Below are positions 1-10,565 of a stretch of DNA of 64,000 nt, one piece after another. The notes below the pieces were generated by a model. The model worked only from the letters and a program-made list of their open reading frames with translations, did not search any database and was not told the DNA's origin. The position numbers and the translations under genes were made by a program. This stretch comes from Vitis vinifera (Eukaryota; Streptophyta; Magnoliopsida; Vitales; Vitaceae), in NCBI RefSeq assembly GCF_030704535.1, contig NC_081815.1, positions 883,001 to 947,000 of the forward strand. The letters are read 5' to 3'. Each line of letters begins with the position of its first letter. Position 1 is the stretch's first letter.

Positions 1-163
1 TCTCAACTTCCCACTCCACCCCAATATTGGAATAGGGTGCAGTCTCATTTACATTTACACTAGAAACACAACAGCACTTAACTAATAGGCCCATTATGCA
101 GGAGTTAAAAGTTTTCTTCAGATGCTCTACCCTTCTGTCTTCTAATTTAAAAGATGAATGCAG

Positions 164-985
<822 letters not shown>

Positions 986-2261
986 GCTGGTGGGCTCTTT
1001 CGAGGTTGTAGATTTGAATTGTTATTGTTCATATCTGAGGTGAGGAGGGGAAGGGTCAGTACACTGATGAAGATGCAAGCTTTTATGTACAAAATAAAAC
1101 CAAAGCATTTGCCCTCTATAAATGGTGGCTATGATGTACTCAACAAACACCCTTGTAATTTTCTATCTATGGTGGTGTGTTAGTTATCAATACATTTCCT
1201 TTGGTATTTAGTATTTACTCCATGCTCTCCTTCCCTTCGCACTAAAAACCCATGCTGTGCATTGTTGAAATTGGCTTATAAATGTCAATCTTTAATTATA
1301 CAGTTAAAAAAATGTCATATGGCCCTAACAGTTACTCCCATCCACGGATGTCCGCAAAAGAACCTGGTACATTTGTTTCTTGTTATCACCTCAGTTAGCA
1401 GGACTTTATTACCATCATAAAGATCAAGTCGTGGCCTATGAAGCAACAGCTGTCTTATTTTGTCGGGACTGACTATAATACAAAGTGTACTTTTCAGTAG
1501 GATTTAGCACCCATTAGGTGATGGTGATGTTATTAAGCATATATTTTCAAGTTCCATTATTTACACCCAACACCTTGGTTCCAGTCGCCTAAACCTTACC
1601 ATACACATTCAACTTAACCTTCTGTTAAATAGATACTACTGTCCTATCTTAGCATTTTTCTTACCATACACATTCAACTTAATCTTTTGTTCAATATATA
1701 CTACTATTGAAACACTAGTTTGGAGCTTCTGGGTCAAGCAAGCAAATTTAAACCTAAAACCTGTATCATAGCCTCCTTAAGCAACCTTTATTTTCACCTG
1801 TATCATAGCCCACAAAAGGAACCTGTTTTTTCTTTTTATTTTCCCTCTTCTTTCCAAAATTACAAATGATTCTCAGCATTTATAGGAAAGAGGTATCAGC
1901 ATGAATTACATGTTGAATGGGGTGAATGAAGCAAAGAAGCTGTATCGCTTTATTGATCCATGTATGTGACTTCAATTTTGAAAATCCAAGTTACATGGAA
2001 CATCGCCCTGTCTGCATAATGACCTCTAGCCATCATCTGAGTTTCTTTCCTACAATCAAACCAGAAAACAGCTTTCCCTTGAGTTTTTTCCATGGCCTCC
2101 AGACCTGTGAACTCGAGCATTTATGATGTTCCCATGACAAGATCAGATCAGATCAGACAAACATGCCTTCAATCTTGGATCATACCCTAAACCAGGGATG
2201 GTGGGCAAGGACTGAATACCGTTCAGGGGGGCTCCAATATCTGGAATGCATTAGCTCCAAC
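986..2261. other. 3' UTR of the protease, intergenic DNA and probable terminal UTR exon of the PPR gene
   Basis: No credible coding sequence. The left part is the protease 3' UTR. The right end (below 2261) probably contains the last, non-coding exon of the minus-strand PPR gene, because 2262 is a good minus-strand splice acceptor (TTTGCAG). A short GATCA repeat lies at about 2140-2156. Confidence 0.5.
1595..1707. repeat. Two-copy imperfect tandem repeat, 65-bp period
   Basis: The stretch beginning CTTACCATACACATTCAACT occurs at 1595 and again at 1660, and similarity continues for about 46 bases with a few substitutions. A second small duplication follows at about 1762 and 1797 (CCTGTATCATAGCC). 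This looks like local slippage or unequal exchange; no function is implied. Confidence 0.75.
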
Positions 2262-3686
2262 CTGCAAATCCAAATGAAGGGAACAAAGCCATTAAAATGC
2301 AGAATTGAAAAGGAAACAGTACGATTCTAATTCAACCTTATAGGTAAGGGAGTTAAAAGTGGGATGTCATCTACAGATATGGTCATGTTCTTTGATGCTC
2401 CAACATGCACCCATCTAAGCCTGATCAGTACCTTCAGTCATAATTTTTTCTGCACAAGTTCAAATAATAAAATGGGGATGGGCCTTGGTTTCAGTTCAAT
2501 ATTTTAATACAAAATTAAGAAAGTTGAGGTAAATGCATAGATTTTCTTAAGTTTTGGCATGTTTTTATTTTTGTTTTCTTTCCCCTTTCCTTGCTTCCCA
2601 GACCCATCCAGGTTGATTTATTACATCCCTGAACCTGAACACAGTGAAACACATATCTGATGCTTCCCATGGGTGCGCTGCTTTTATACAGTACTTGTCC
2701 TGAACATGATTTCTTGTTATAATTTATACAGAGTTAAATGTAACTTTTACGTGCATTTTACCAGCAGTATATTGTAGAGAGATTGACCCTCATTGCAAGT
2801 GGCAAGTGGCATACTGGCAAGACCGGGAAAGTGATTTGTCAGTCCATCAACAGTGGACATAAACTGTTTACATAGAAACAAATCAATGAACCAAAATCAC
2901 AAACGGAAACCTATAGATTTAGAGAGCAAACAGTGCCAGTTTGTGAATTTTGGCAACTAGACAATCTGTATATGGGGCAGTGAATCGGGTAATATGTCAT
3001 CACAAAGCAAGCACTCATTCTAGATGCTTTAAAGATATATAATTGTTTTTTCATCTCCCCCATTACAATTTGAATGTAATCAGATCCTAATGTTGGTTCC
3101 AGAACAGTACTACGGAAAGAGCAAAATAACTTTCTCATGGTTGGTTTTATTACAGAAGATATAGAAAGAAAATCAAATATAATTAAAATAGTTAAAAAGT
3201 TGTGCATTTTCAAATTATTTAATCCCAATATAGAAGAGATAAAATAAATTAAATGAGTTCGAAGTAGCATATAAAAATGATTTATTGACTTCAAATCTGT
3301 TTTTTATTTCTCTTCATTTTTTTCTTTTCTTCTACTTTTCCTCTCTATTTTCTTTTCCTTGCATTTTCCCTCTAATTTTCATGTAACCAAACATAGCCTT
3401 AAAGAAGGTGTATGTATTTTCAATATAATGTCCCAAAATACATACGCATCATAATAGAAATTGCCAACATGCGCAAGATGAGCACAGTGCATTCAACAAT
3501 TGATTAGATACAAATAAATGACTAATTAAGAAATAGAATTACTTAAAAATTTCAGAAGAAATTAAAGGTTAATACTAGGTAACTTGCAGCAGAAAGAAAC
3601 ATGAATACAAGGTCAAGAAAATCAGCATTAATTTGGAAGAATGTTAAATTCAAAAGCTAGTGTAGATTAATGGGCAAAGTACTTAC
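2262..3686 (-). other. Probable 3'-UTR intron of the PPR gene
   Basis: On the minus strand, 120 bases past the PPR stop codon, there is a near-consensus donor (CCG|GTAAGTAC, intron beginning at 3686). A good acceptor, TTTGCAG, ends at 2262. The pair would remove 1,425 bases from the 3' UTR. The interval has no reading frame of interest and contains a MITE-like element. Inference from splice signals only. Confidence 0.45.
3085..3401. mobile_element. MITE-like element, GGCTATGTTTGG family, copy 1
   Basis: The right end reads ...ATGTAACCAAACATAGCC and the left end holds a degenerate inverted match (CCTAATGTTGGTTCC). The core, with AATTAAAATAGTTAAAAAG and AAATTATTTAATC, also occurs near 39774-39820 and 55810-55855, so this is a dispersed family. 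No coding capacity. The left boundary is approximate. Confidence 0.5.
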
Positions 3687-3806
3687 CGGTTACTAACTGA
3701 TTTCCACCATGGCTGAATATGTTTTATTTCATATTTGCACATGACGGAGAAGGACCTCTTGCACCAGGTCCATGACACTACATGTCCTTCCTTAGCAGCT
3801 CATTTG

Positions 3807-5426
3807 TTAAACAGCCACTGGAATATCTGTGTTTGTCCTTAATGGAACATTCCTTTTCAAAGACTTCAAACCCAAGTTGAAATCCTCTGATGCTATTTGC
3901 ATAATCCTATAGGCTTCATTAGGCATTCCAGCCTTCAAAAGACAAGATATTAAAGACGTCATTGTAATGGAATCCGGAGCACAACCAGTCCCCAACATCC
4001 GATTAAAAATGCTGATTGCTTCTGACAATCTCCCTTTCATACAATGCCCAATAATTAGAATAGTATATGTTATTTTATCAGGTTTACATCTCTTCTCCTC
4101 CATCTCTGCCAGAATCACATTCGCCTCATCTACATTCCCAGCCTTGCAAAACCCATCAATCACAGGGTTGTACATAAATGGTTGAGCAACAATATGCCTC
4201 CACTTCAAGTCCCTCAAGAAGCCACGAGCCTCATGCAATCTGTTCTCCTTGCACAGGGCATTGGTAAGAATAGCAAAAGTATACTCATTTGGAGACAAAT
4301 TTCTGGCATTCAGTTCATGCCAGAGCTTCAAACTCCGCTCCACTTTCCCTGTTCGACAATGACCATCAATCAGGGAAGTGAAAGTGATAATATCCGGAGG
4401 GCAACCAAGAAGAAGCATCTCCTCATACATATTCTCAGCTGAAACCATGTCTCCAACCTTGCCGAAACCATTGATAAGAATGTTAAAAGTAAATGCATTG
4501 GGCTTGATACCAGAGCTAATCATGTTATTAAAAAGAATAGAAGCTTTCTCCATCTTACCCAACTTGCAATAACCTGATATAATTGATGTATAGGTTACAA
4601 CATCGGGTGACAAATCATTCTTCGATAACAATTCCTTCAATAAATCATGCCCTCTATCTACCTCATTAACCCTACAAAATCCATTTATAAGAGTATTATA
4701 GGTAATAACATCAGGAGAACAACCAAAACCTCTCATTTCATTGAATAACTCAAAAGCCTTATCAACCTTCCCAATTCTACACAAACCTCGAATTAAAATA
4801 TTAAAACTGCAAGAATCGAAAGGACCATGTAAACCCATTTGCTCTCTAAAGAAGCAAACAGCCTCATCCACTTGATTCCCTCTAACTAACTGATTCAATA
4901 ACTTATTATACACAACCAAACTGAACTCAACTCCATCAACCCATGTCCTGGCAATGTTGAACTTGCCCGCATCAGTTGCCGAGGACACCAAAAACCCTAA
5001 AACCGAAGCATCAGGTGAATGCCCATCAATGTTCATACAATCATAAACAGCTTTCGCAGATTCATGGAAACCCATTTCAGAAAGAGACCTCAATAGAAAA
5101 CTATAAGTCCTGAAAGAATGACAGAGATTCAAATTCACCCTACTGAGCTGGAAAAACTTCAAGGCTAATTCTGGATTGTTCAGACCTCGAACAACCTCAA
5201 AAGCAATAGACGGGGTCAATGTCTTACTGAAATAATCCAAACAAGCATCAAGCGAGTGTGTACGGACGCATAGCGTGCATATAACCTTAACAATCCAATT
5301 CTCTGGGTTTTGAATTACCTCGGGTCGATTGCGAGAGATTCCGACGGCGTGCTCGTGGAACTGGGCTATGGCGATCTTGGAGGCCCGAACCCTCGAGGGA
5401 CGAGTAATGAAGAGGAGGAGGGTCAT
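3807..5426 (-). CDS. P-class pentatricopeptide-repeat protein, At2g06000-like
   Basis: One uninterrupted exon encodes 539 residues from the ATG at 5424-5426. The open frame continues upstream to an ATG at 5726, but those extra 100 residues are low in family character. The inner start gives a basic N-terminus (MTLLLFITRPSRVRASKIAI) that looks like a mitochondrial presequence, so I prefer it. From about residue 100 there are consecutive 35-residue PPR motifs with the typical TYNTLINGFCRVNEVDRG and TYTSIISGYCKLGKMEKA pattern, all of P type. There is no E or DYW tail. P-class PPR proteins bind organellar RNA and act in its stabilisation, splicing or translation; the target here is unknown. It resembles Arabidopsis At2g06000 (from memory, also close in length). 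The 5' leader is at 5427-5726. Confidence 0.9.
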   Translation of the reverse strand: MTLLLFITRPSRVRASKIAIAQFHEHAVGISRNRPEVIQNPENWIVKVICTLCVRTHSLDACLDYFSKTLTPSIAFEVVRGLNNPELALKFFQLSRVNLNLCHSFRTYSFLLRSLSEMGFHESAKAVYDCMNIDGHSPDASVLGFLVSSATDAGKFNIARTWVDGVEFSLVVYNKLLNQLVRGNQVDEAVCFFREQMGLHGPFDSCSFNILIRGLCRIGKVDKAFELFNEMRGFGCSPDVITYNTLINGFCRVNEVDRGHDLLKELLSKNDLSPDVVTYTSIISGYCKLGKMEKASILFNNMISSGIKPNAFTFNILINGFGKVGDMVSAENMYEEMLLLGCPPDIITFTSLIDGHCRTGKVERSLKLWHELNARNLSPNEYTFAILTNALCKENRLHEARGFLRDLKWRHIVAQPFMYNPVIDGFCKAGNVDEANVILAEMEEKRCKPDKITYTILIIGHCMKGRLSEAISIFNRMLGTGCAPDSITMTSLISCLLKAGMPNEAYRIMQIASEDFNLGLKSLKRNVPLRTNTDIPVAV

Positions 5427-7199
5427 CTGCAACGCCACGCCATCACAGGGCTGAGTCTGGTGGGCACAAAGAAGACATAAAGATATGTTATTTGCTCCGC
5501 GATTTTCAGATTGTTTCTTCATGGAAAGAGCAGTGGCGTGGACGAAGCTGATATAGAAAAACCCATATGCAGAGTGTGCCGAGGAGCGATCGAGATGAAG
5601 GGTTTCGTGGCGAGGGTCAGCATCAGCATCTATGAATGCGCTAGGGTTTTCCCACCCCTCTGTAAGGCTTCTCCGTTTGTTATACTTCTGGGCTCTGATT
5701 TTCTGGTTCTTGGGCTTCTGGCCCATTTAGATAATCACATTCAAATGGCCTCCTTCGGCACCTACAGGCCCGATTCCTCAATGTGGCCGGCCCAACTTGG
5801 TAGAATATAACAGAAAAATAAAGAATTAATTGTTAAAAATCAACGAAAAATAACCCATTTTTACATAAATACCACTTTTCATTTCAAGTATTTACATATA
5901 ACTTTTATAAAAAAAAGATTATTTTTACAAGAAAAATTAAGGGTATTTTCGATAAAAGGAGGATAAAAAAAAGGGATGCAAGGTTAAATTTTTTAATTTG
6001 GATTTTTAATCAAATAACCCGAAAATAAAAAAGTAACACTTTTAAACTTTTACCTTTTAAGTCTTAAAGGAAATTAAAGATTGAAAAATATATATACATT
6101 TATTTTTTTTATTAAAATATAATTGCCTTCAAAAAATTAAGTTAAAAAGCAAACAATTTAAATTGCTTTAAGATTTAAGTATAAATAAATAAATAAATTT
6201 GTGCTTAATACACTTCTTAATAGTAATAAATTTTATATGAAAAGTAAAAATTCATATACAAAAGTGAAAATTAAATTCATGGTAGTAAAATTTTTTAAAT
6301 ATCTCAATTTTTTTAAACAATTTTAAAAAATCATACTTTTTTTAATACAAGCTTTTAAGAGTTTTTATATTTTATATAAAAATTAGAATTAATTGTTAAA
6401 AGACATGAAACAATCCCTAAAATTTATAAATCTAACATCTCTCGGTGCTTTTATTTGAAAAGTAATTTATTTTTGACATAAATGTCTTTTACAATTTCAA
6501 ATATTTACACATAGGTTTTAAAAAAAATATTATTTTTTAAAGAAATAATGATGTCATTTTTGTCAAAAATAGGGCAAAAATTGAAGGAGAGTTAGATTTA
6601 CAAATTTAGATTCAATAACCCTTTTAATCAAATAACCCTAACAATTGCTATTATTATTATTATTTTTATTTTTTTTTGTATTTTAAAAAAAAATAGAAAA
6701 AAATAATAGCCTTTACATAAAATATAATAACTCAAATTAAAAACTAAATTTAAAAATTTAAATATGAGGTAGTAACAAAAATTAATATATTAATTTCTTA
6801 AACCGTTTTTAAAAATCATTTTTATATGTAAGTTTGAAAGAATTTTTATATTTTATATAAGAGTTATTATAATTTTTTATTTTTAAAAGCATAAAAGAAA
6901 AGTGTGTCCAGAGGACACCTCAGTAGTTGAGGTTAAATTTGCAAATTTTCAAACATTCTCCATAATTTTCAATCTACTTTCATGTATTAGTCATCGGAAA
7001 AACAAAGTTGTATTGAATGAATATGTTGCTAAGGAAGAAACCTTGTCTTTTATGAAAACAAACTTCAATTAATTAGTTTATTTAATTTGTAGATTTTGCC
7101 TTACCGCAATATTTTATCCCGTAAATTGCTAATTTTGATTAGTGAAACAAATTCATATATAACATTACATAAATATTCTTAATTTTTTTTAAAAAAAAT
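5427..7199. other. PPR 5' leader and AT-rich intergenic DNA with degenerate repeats
   Basis: 5427-5726 is open in frame with the PPR gene but probably untranslated leader. From 5811 the DNA is very AT-rich, without plausible genes, and holds two diverged copies of one repeat (about 5840-6020 and 6460-6640). The region up to 7199 is the downstream flank of the glucanase. Confidence 0.6.
5840..6640. repeat. Two diverged copies of a dispersed AT-rich repeat
   Basis: 5850-6020 and 6460-6640 share, in order: ACATAAAT followed by a CATTTCAAGTATTTACA-like block, an A-rich tract, a GGGTATTTTCGATAAAA / GTCATTTTTGTCAAAAAT block, and a closing TCAAATAACCC. A third copy is at about 42315-42490. No terminal inverted repeats are obvious. 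The copies are too eroded for a class assignment. Confidence 0.5.
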
Positions 7200-8198
7200 T
7201 TAGATTATCGGATTAAATACATGATAATTAGGATAGAAGAGTCCAAAATTTTGCTCCGTGGCAGTACCGGGCTTTAGATTCTCACTGAACATCGCAAAAA
7301 TATATCCATCTATCTTAGCATGAGGCCTCTTTGGTGTCCCACTGGCGTTGAGATGTGCCAAGAAATTCCTGTTATAAGTCCCTGCAATCTCTAGGGTGGT
7401 AACGTTTCCTTTCCCAGCAGACGGCCAACTACTCTCAGTCACTACAACACCCACCGTACTCCCGCCCGCTTTCTCCATTGCCGAGTAAAAGGCATCCACC
7501 ATCGCATCAAACAGGTTAGAATACCCCAGTGGCCCATCTTTAACCACCGTGCCATTGGCCCTAAACACTGCATAATCCAAGAGTACATTTGCTGGGTCTC
7601 CTACATATCCATAGTAAGGATACACATTGATCATTAGGGGTGAGCCCTGCGCTGATAAAACCCCCAGAATGGCCCTCATCACACCATCAACCTCCTTTGA
7701 AAACTGCCCTGCTGAAGGGGGGAGTAAGGTTCCCAATACGCTCAGTGGCACCGCAGTACCAACCTTGATACCACCTACATTTTTGCTACTTAGAATTGTT
7801 TGTATGCTCTTCATTGCTCCAGCAATTGTGCTTCCATCCCCTCCTGGTATCACCTCATTGCCGACGGCAATCTACAAGAAGTTCACATCATTCAGATATG
7901 GTGCCAGATTGGTGTCAAACCATTGCTGGGCAGCAGCTTGGCTTGATGCAATGTTGGGTATGTCTGTATTCGGAACGCCCAGTATGACTCCAATACCGGA
8001 CCCTTTAAGAGCTTCAAGGGCTGAGGGATTAGGGTCAAAGAGCCTCATGCTTTGAATCCCATAATGTTTGTAGAGTGCCACCACCTCTTTTGGTGGTGGG
8101 AGGTTGTCTCCATGGAGGCCATAGCAAACACCTACATCTGCTGCTGCTCTACTGCAAATTATGCTGCACACAGCCAATGCAATCCATAAGGGAGCCAT
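7200..8198 (-). pseudogene. GH17 endo-1,3-beta-glucosidase with one in-frame stop
   Basis: The frame runs from ATG 8196-8198 to a stop at 7200-7202, 332 codons without an intron. It begins with a signal peptide (MAPLWIALAVCSIICSRAAA), then the GH17 opening DVGVCYGLHGDNLP. The motif IAVGNEV carries the catalytic acid/base glutamate; VVTESSWPSAGKG carries the nucleophile glutamate; YIFAMFSENLKPG and NFGLFYPN mark the C-terminus. A single TAG at 7872-7874 (codon 109) stands just before IAVGNEV, where the family normally has tyrosine (one base from TAC or TAT). Everything else is intact, so this is either a young pseudogene, a null allele or a sequence error. GH17 enzymes cut callose and fungal beta-1,3-glucan outside the cell or in the vacuole. 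Many relatives have an intron in the signal peptide; here it is absent, or lies upstream at the TTACAG acceptor just before the ATG. Confidence 0.85.
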
Positions 8199-10565
8199 CT
8201 CTTTCAACTGTAATCAATACTTACAAAACCAATTTATCTGGATAAGAATGGATATCTATTTGGTGTTCAATACTTCAATCTTGTCTCCTAATAATTTTTT
8301 TCCATGAATATGAAAATATAATGGGAAAATACTGATTTATTTTACCATTTTGTCGATATTTTCATTTGTGATATTGGAAATAGTTTTAAAGTGCATCCAC
8401 TAGATTTGGAAACTATTGTGAAAAGGAAAAAAAATAGTATAAAAAATGTAAGGAAAAAATATTAAAGAAAGTAAGAGAATATATATATTCCATTTTCCTT
8501 AGAAAAATTTGAGGAAAGTTTGAAAAAAAAAAAAGTATTATCCAAGATTTTAATTTTCTTTCCTTTTATTTTCTCTTAAATAAAAAAAAAAAGAGAGAAA
8601 AGAAAAAAAAAACTTTTTATCTTATTTTTTTTGCTTAAAATTTTCAGGAGCTAAAGGTATGATATTTTATTACAATGGATATTGAGAGACCTAATCACAT
8701 GTGATATAAAAATTAATGCAACTTGATAAATATAGATATTAATTTGCTTGTGTGAATTTTATATTTTAATAAAATTAAAATGTTCAAAGCAATGTTGGAA
8801 ATGTCATGTCACATAACAATAGTGCCGGTGGCTCAAGCAATAGTTGCAATTATCCATGTCAGTCAAGTTGGTGTCAGAATTTTACCAGCTGAAAGAGATT
8901 TTGTCTTAAACTACTTAAGAGTAATAAATATGTAGTCCAAAGGATTAACCCAAAGTTATTTTTCCCAATCATTCAATTATAATAAATATATTATCAATCT
9001 CATTCACCGGAGTATTCAATCACATGATAAGGACAAGATTTAATGTGTAAAAAGTCACGATAAGTGACTCAAATGTTGGATAATCCACTAAATATGAAAA
9101 AATTATATATTATTTTATTTGATTAAATGTATTTATTTTCTAGGATCGATTTATAGTACTGTCAATAGTTATACTTCTTTTTCACATTCTTGTGCAGTAG
9201 TGTCTCATAACATGGGCTATCTAATAGACCCCTCGAAGCCATTATCCAAGTTTATGCAATGCAAGTAATCAAAAAATTCATTTAAGAAAGATTTTTAAAG
9301 GCTTGAGAGATAAGCATACAAGCATTAAGTATGACTACACTCTTATAGGATTTTAGAGTCTAACTCGAGAAAACATTTGTCTAGTTCATCTAAAAAGAAA
9401 TATTTGTGTTAAATGAATAAGAGAATCCCACGATGGAAAGAACCTAGGTAGTGTTTGTTTTTTTACTTAATTATAAATAGAATTTTAATGTTTAATAATG
9501 TTAAATACTATGTTGTTTGTTTTTGTAATATTTTATTTATATTAAGTATTAAAAAATAAAAAAAAATCAATATATTATTTTTTTTATTTAGAAAAAAATA
9601 CATGTTTTGCATTTTTCTATTTAATAAAAAGTTTATAATAAATCATAAAAAAGTAAAAAAACAAATAACTTAAATTCTGAAAATAAATTACTTTCAATAA
9701 AAAATTAAAAAAAACAAACACCACCTTAGTATATATAATTCATGTGTAGGTATCATTGTTTTTTATTCAAAAGATTTTCATGACTTTAAAAATTGTATAC
9801 ATGATTAAGAGAAGTTTACATATATATATATATATATATTATTAGAAATTTTTTTCCTATCCAATATAAGATACCACGAGACCATCATATTTCTATATGA
9901 GATGATTATGATATATCACATCAAGTAGGGAAAAAAAAATCCTAATACTATAAATATATGAGTTTTTATAATCATATAGATTCGTTACAACTGTGAAAAC
10001 TTTGAATTCAGAGCCAATAATTTTTATATATTATCATGTTTTTTAAAAATAAAAAAAATAGTAATAACTTCTATATTAATTTTCATATTTCTAAAAATGG
10101 ATTAATTTCCATATTTAAAAAAAATAACAATAATATATGAGCCTTTGCATCTTATGCATTAAAAGAAGAGCTTACCATGGAAGTCATGAAGACACAATTT
10201 AAATTGTTTTTTAAGAAGTTGAAAGCGATTTTGCTTAATTATGTCTACCTCTTTGAATTGAAGTTTTGCTTAAATATGTCTCCTTTTTGGATTGATGTTT
10301 TTAAACAATAGAAGCTTCATTTTAGCTTATGGAAGAAGCTATCAACTTTGACTTTAGCTCGAGGATAAAGCCAAAAACAAAAAAAATATTACTTTTTTAG
10401 AAGTCATATTTTACCATGGGCCGGACCGGCCCAAACTTACAGCCATTGGGACACGTCCACCGCAGTTAAATGAAGACCAAGGGGGGCCCAATGACAGTGA
10501 ACTCCATATACATAGATTCAAGTTTCAACACCTCCGGCGAATGAGCTCAACCCAAATCGCTCTGA
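8199..10565. other. AT-rich intergenic region between glucanase and FIP1
   Basis: The divergent upstream flanks of the glucanase (left) and FIP1 (right). No plausible genes. It contains one well-bounded Tourist-like MITE (9447-9725), a short TA run at about 9819-9838 and A/T homopolymers. The GC content rises from about 10420 toward the FIP1 start, as expected of a promoter and 5' UTR. Confidence 0.6.
9447..9725. mobile_element. Tourist-like (PIF/Harbinger type) MITE
   Basis: Starts GGTAGTGTTTGTTTTTTTAC and ends with the near-perfect inverted sequence AAAAAAACAAACACCACC. It is flanked by CTA on the left and TTA on the right, fitting the 3-bp TTA/TAA target of PIF/Harbinger elements with one mutation. 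279 bp, no coding capacity. It needed a transposase in trans. Confidence 0.7.

Noticed and set aside
5427-5726. N-terminal 100-residue extension of the PPR reading frame
   Set aside because: Open and in frame, but without PPR or targeting character; the inner ATG gives a plausible presequence and the expected length.
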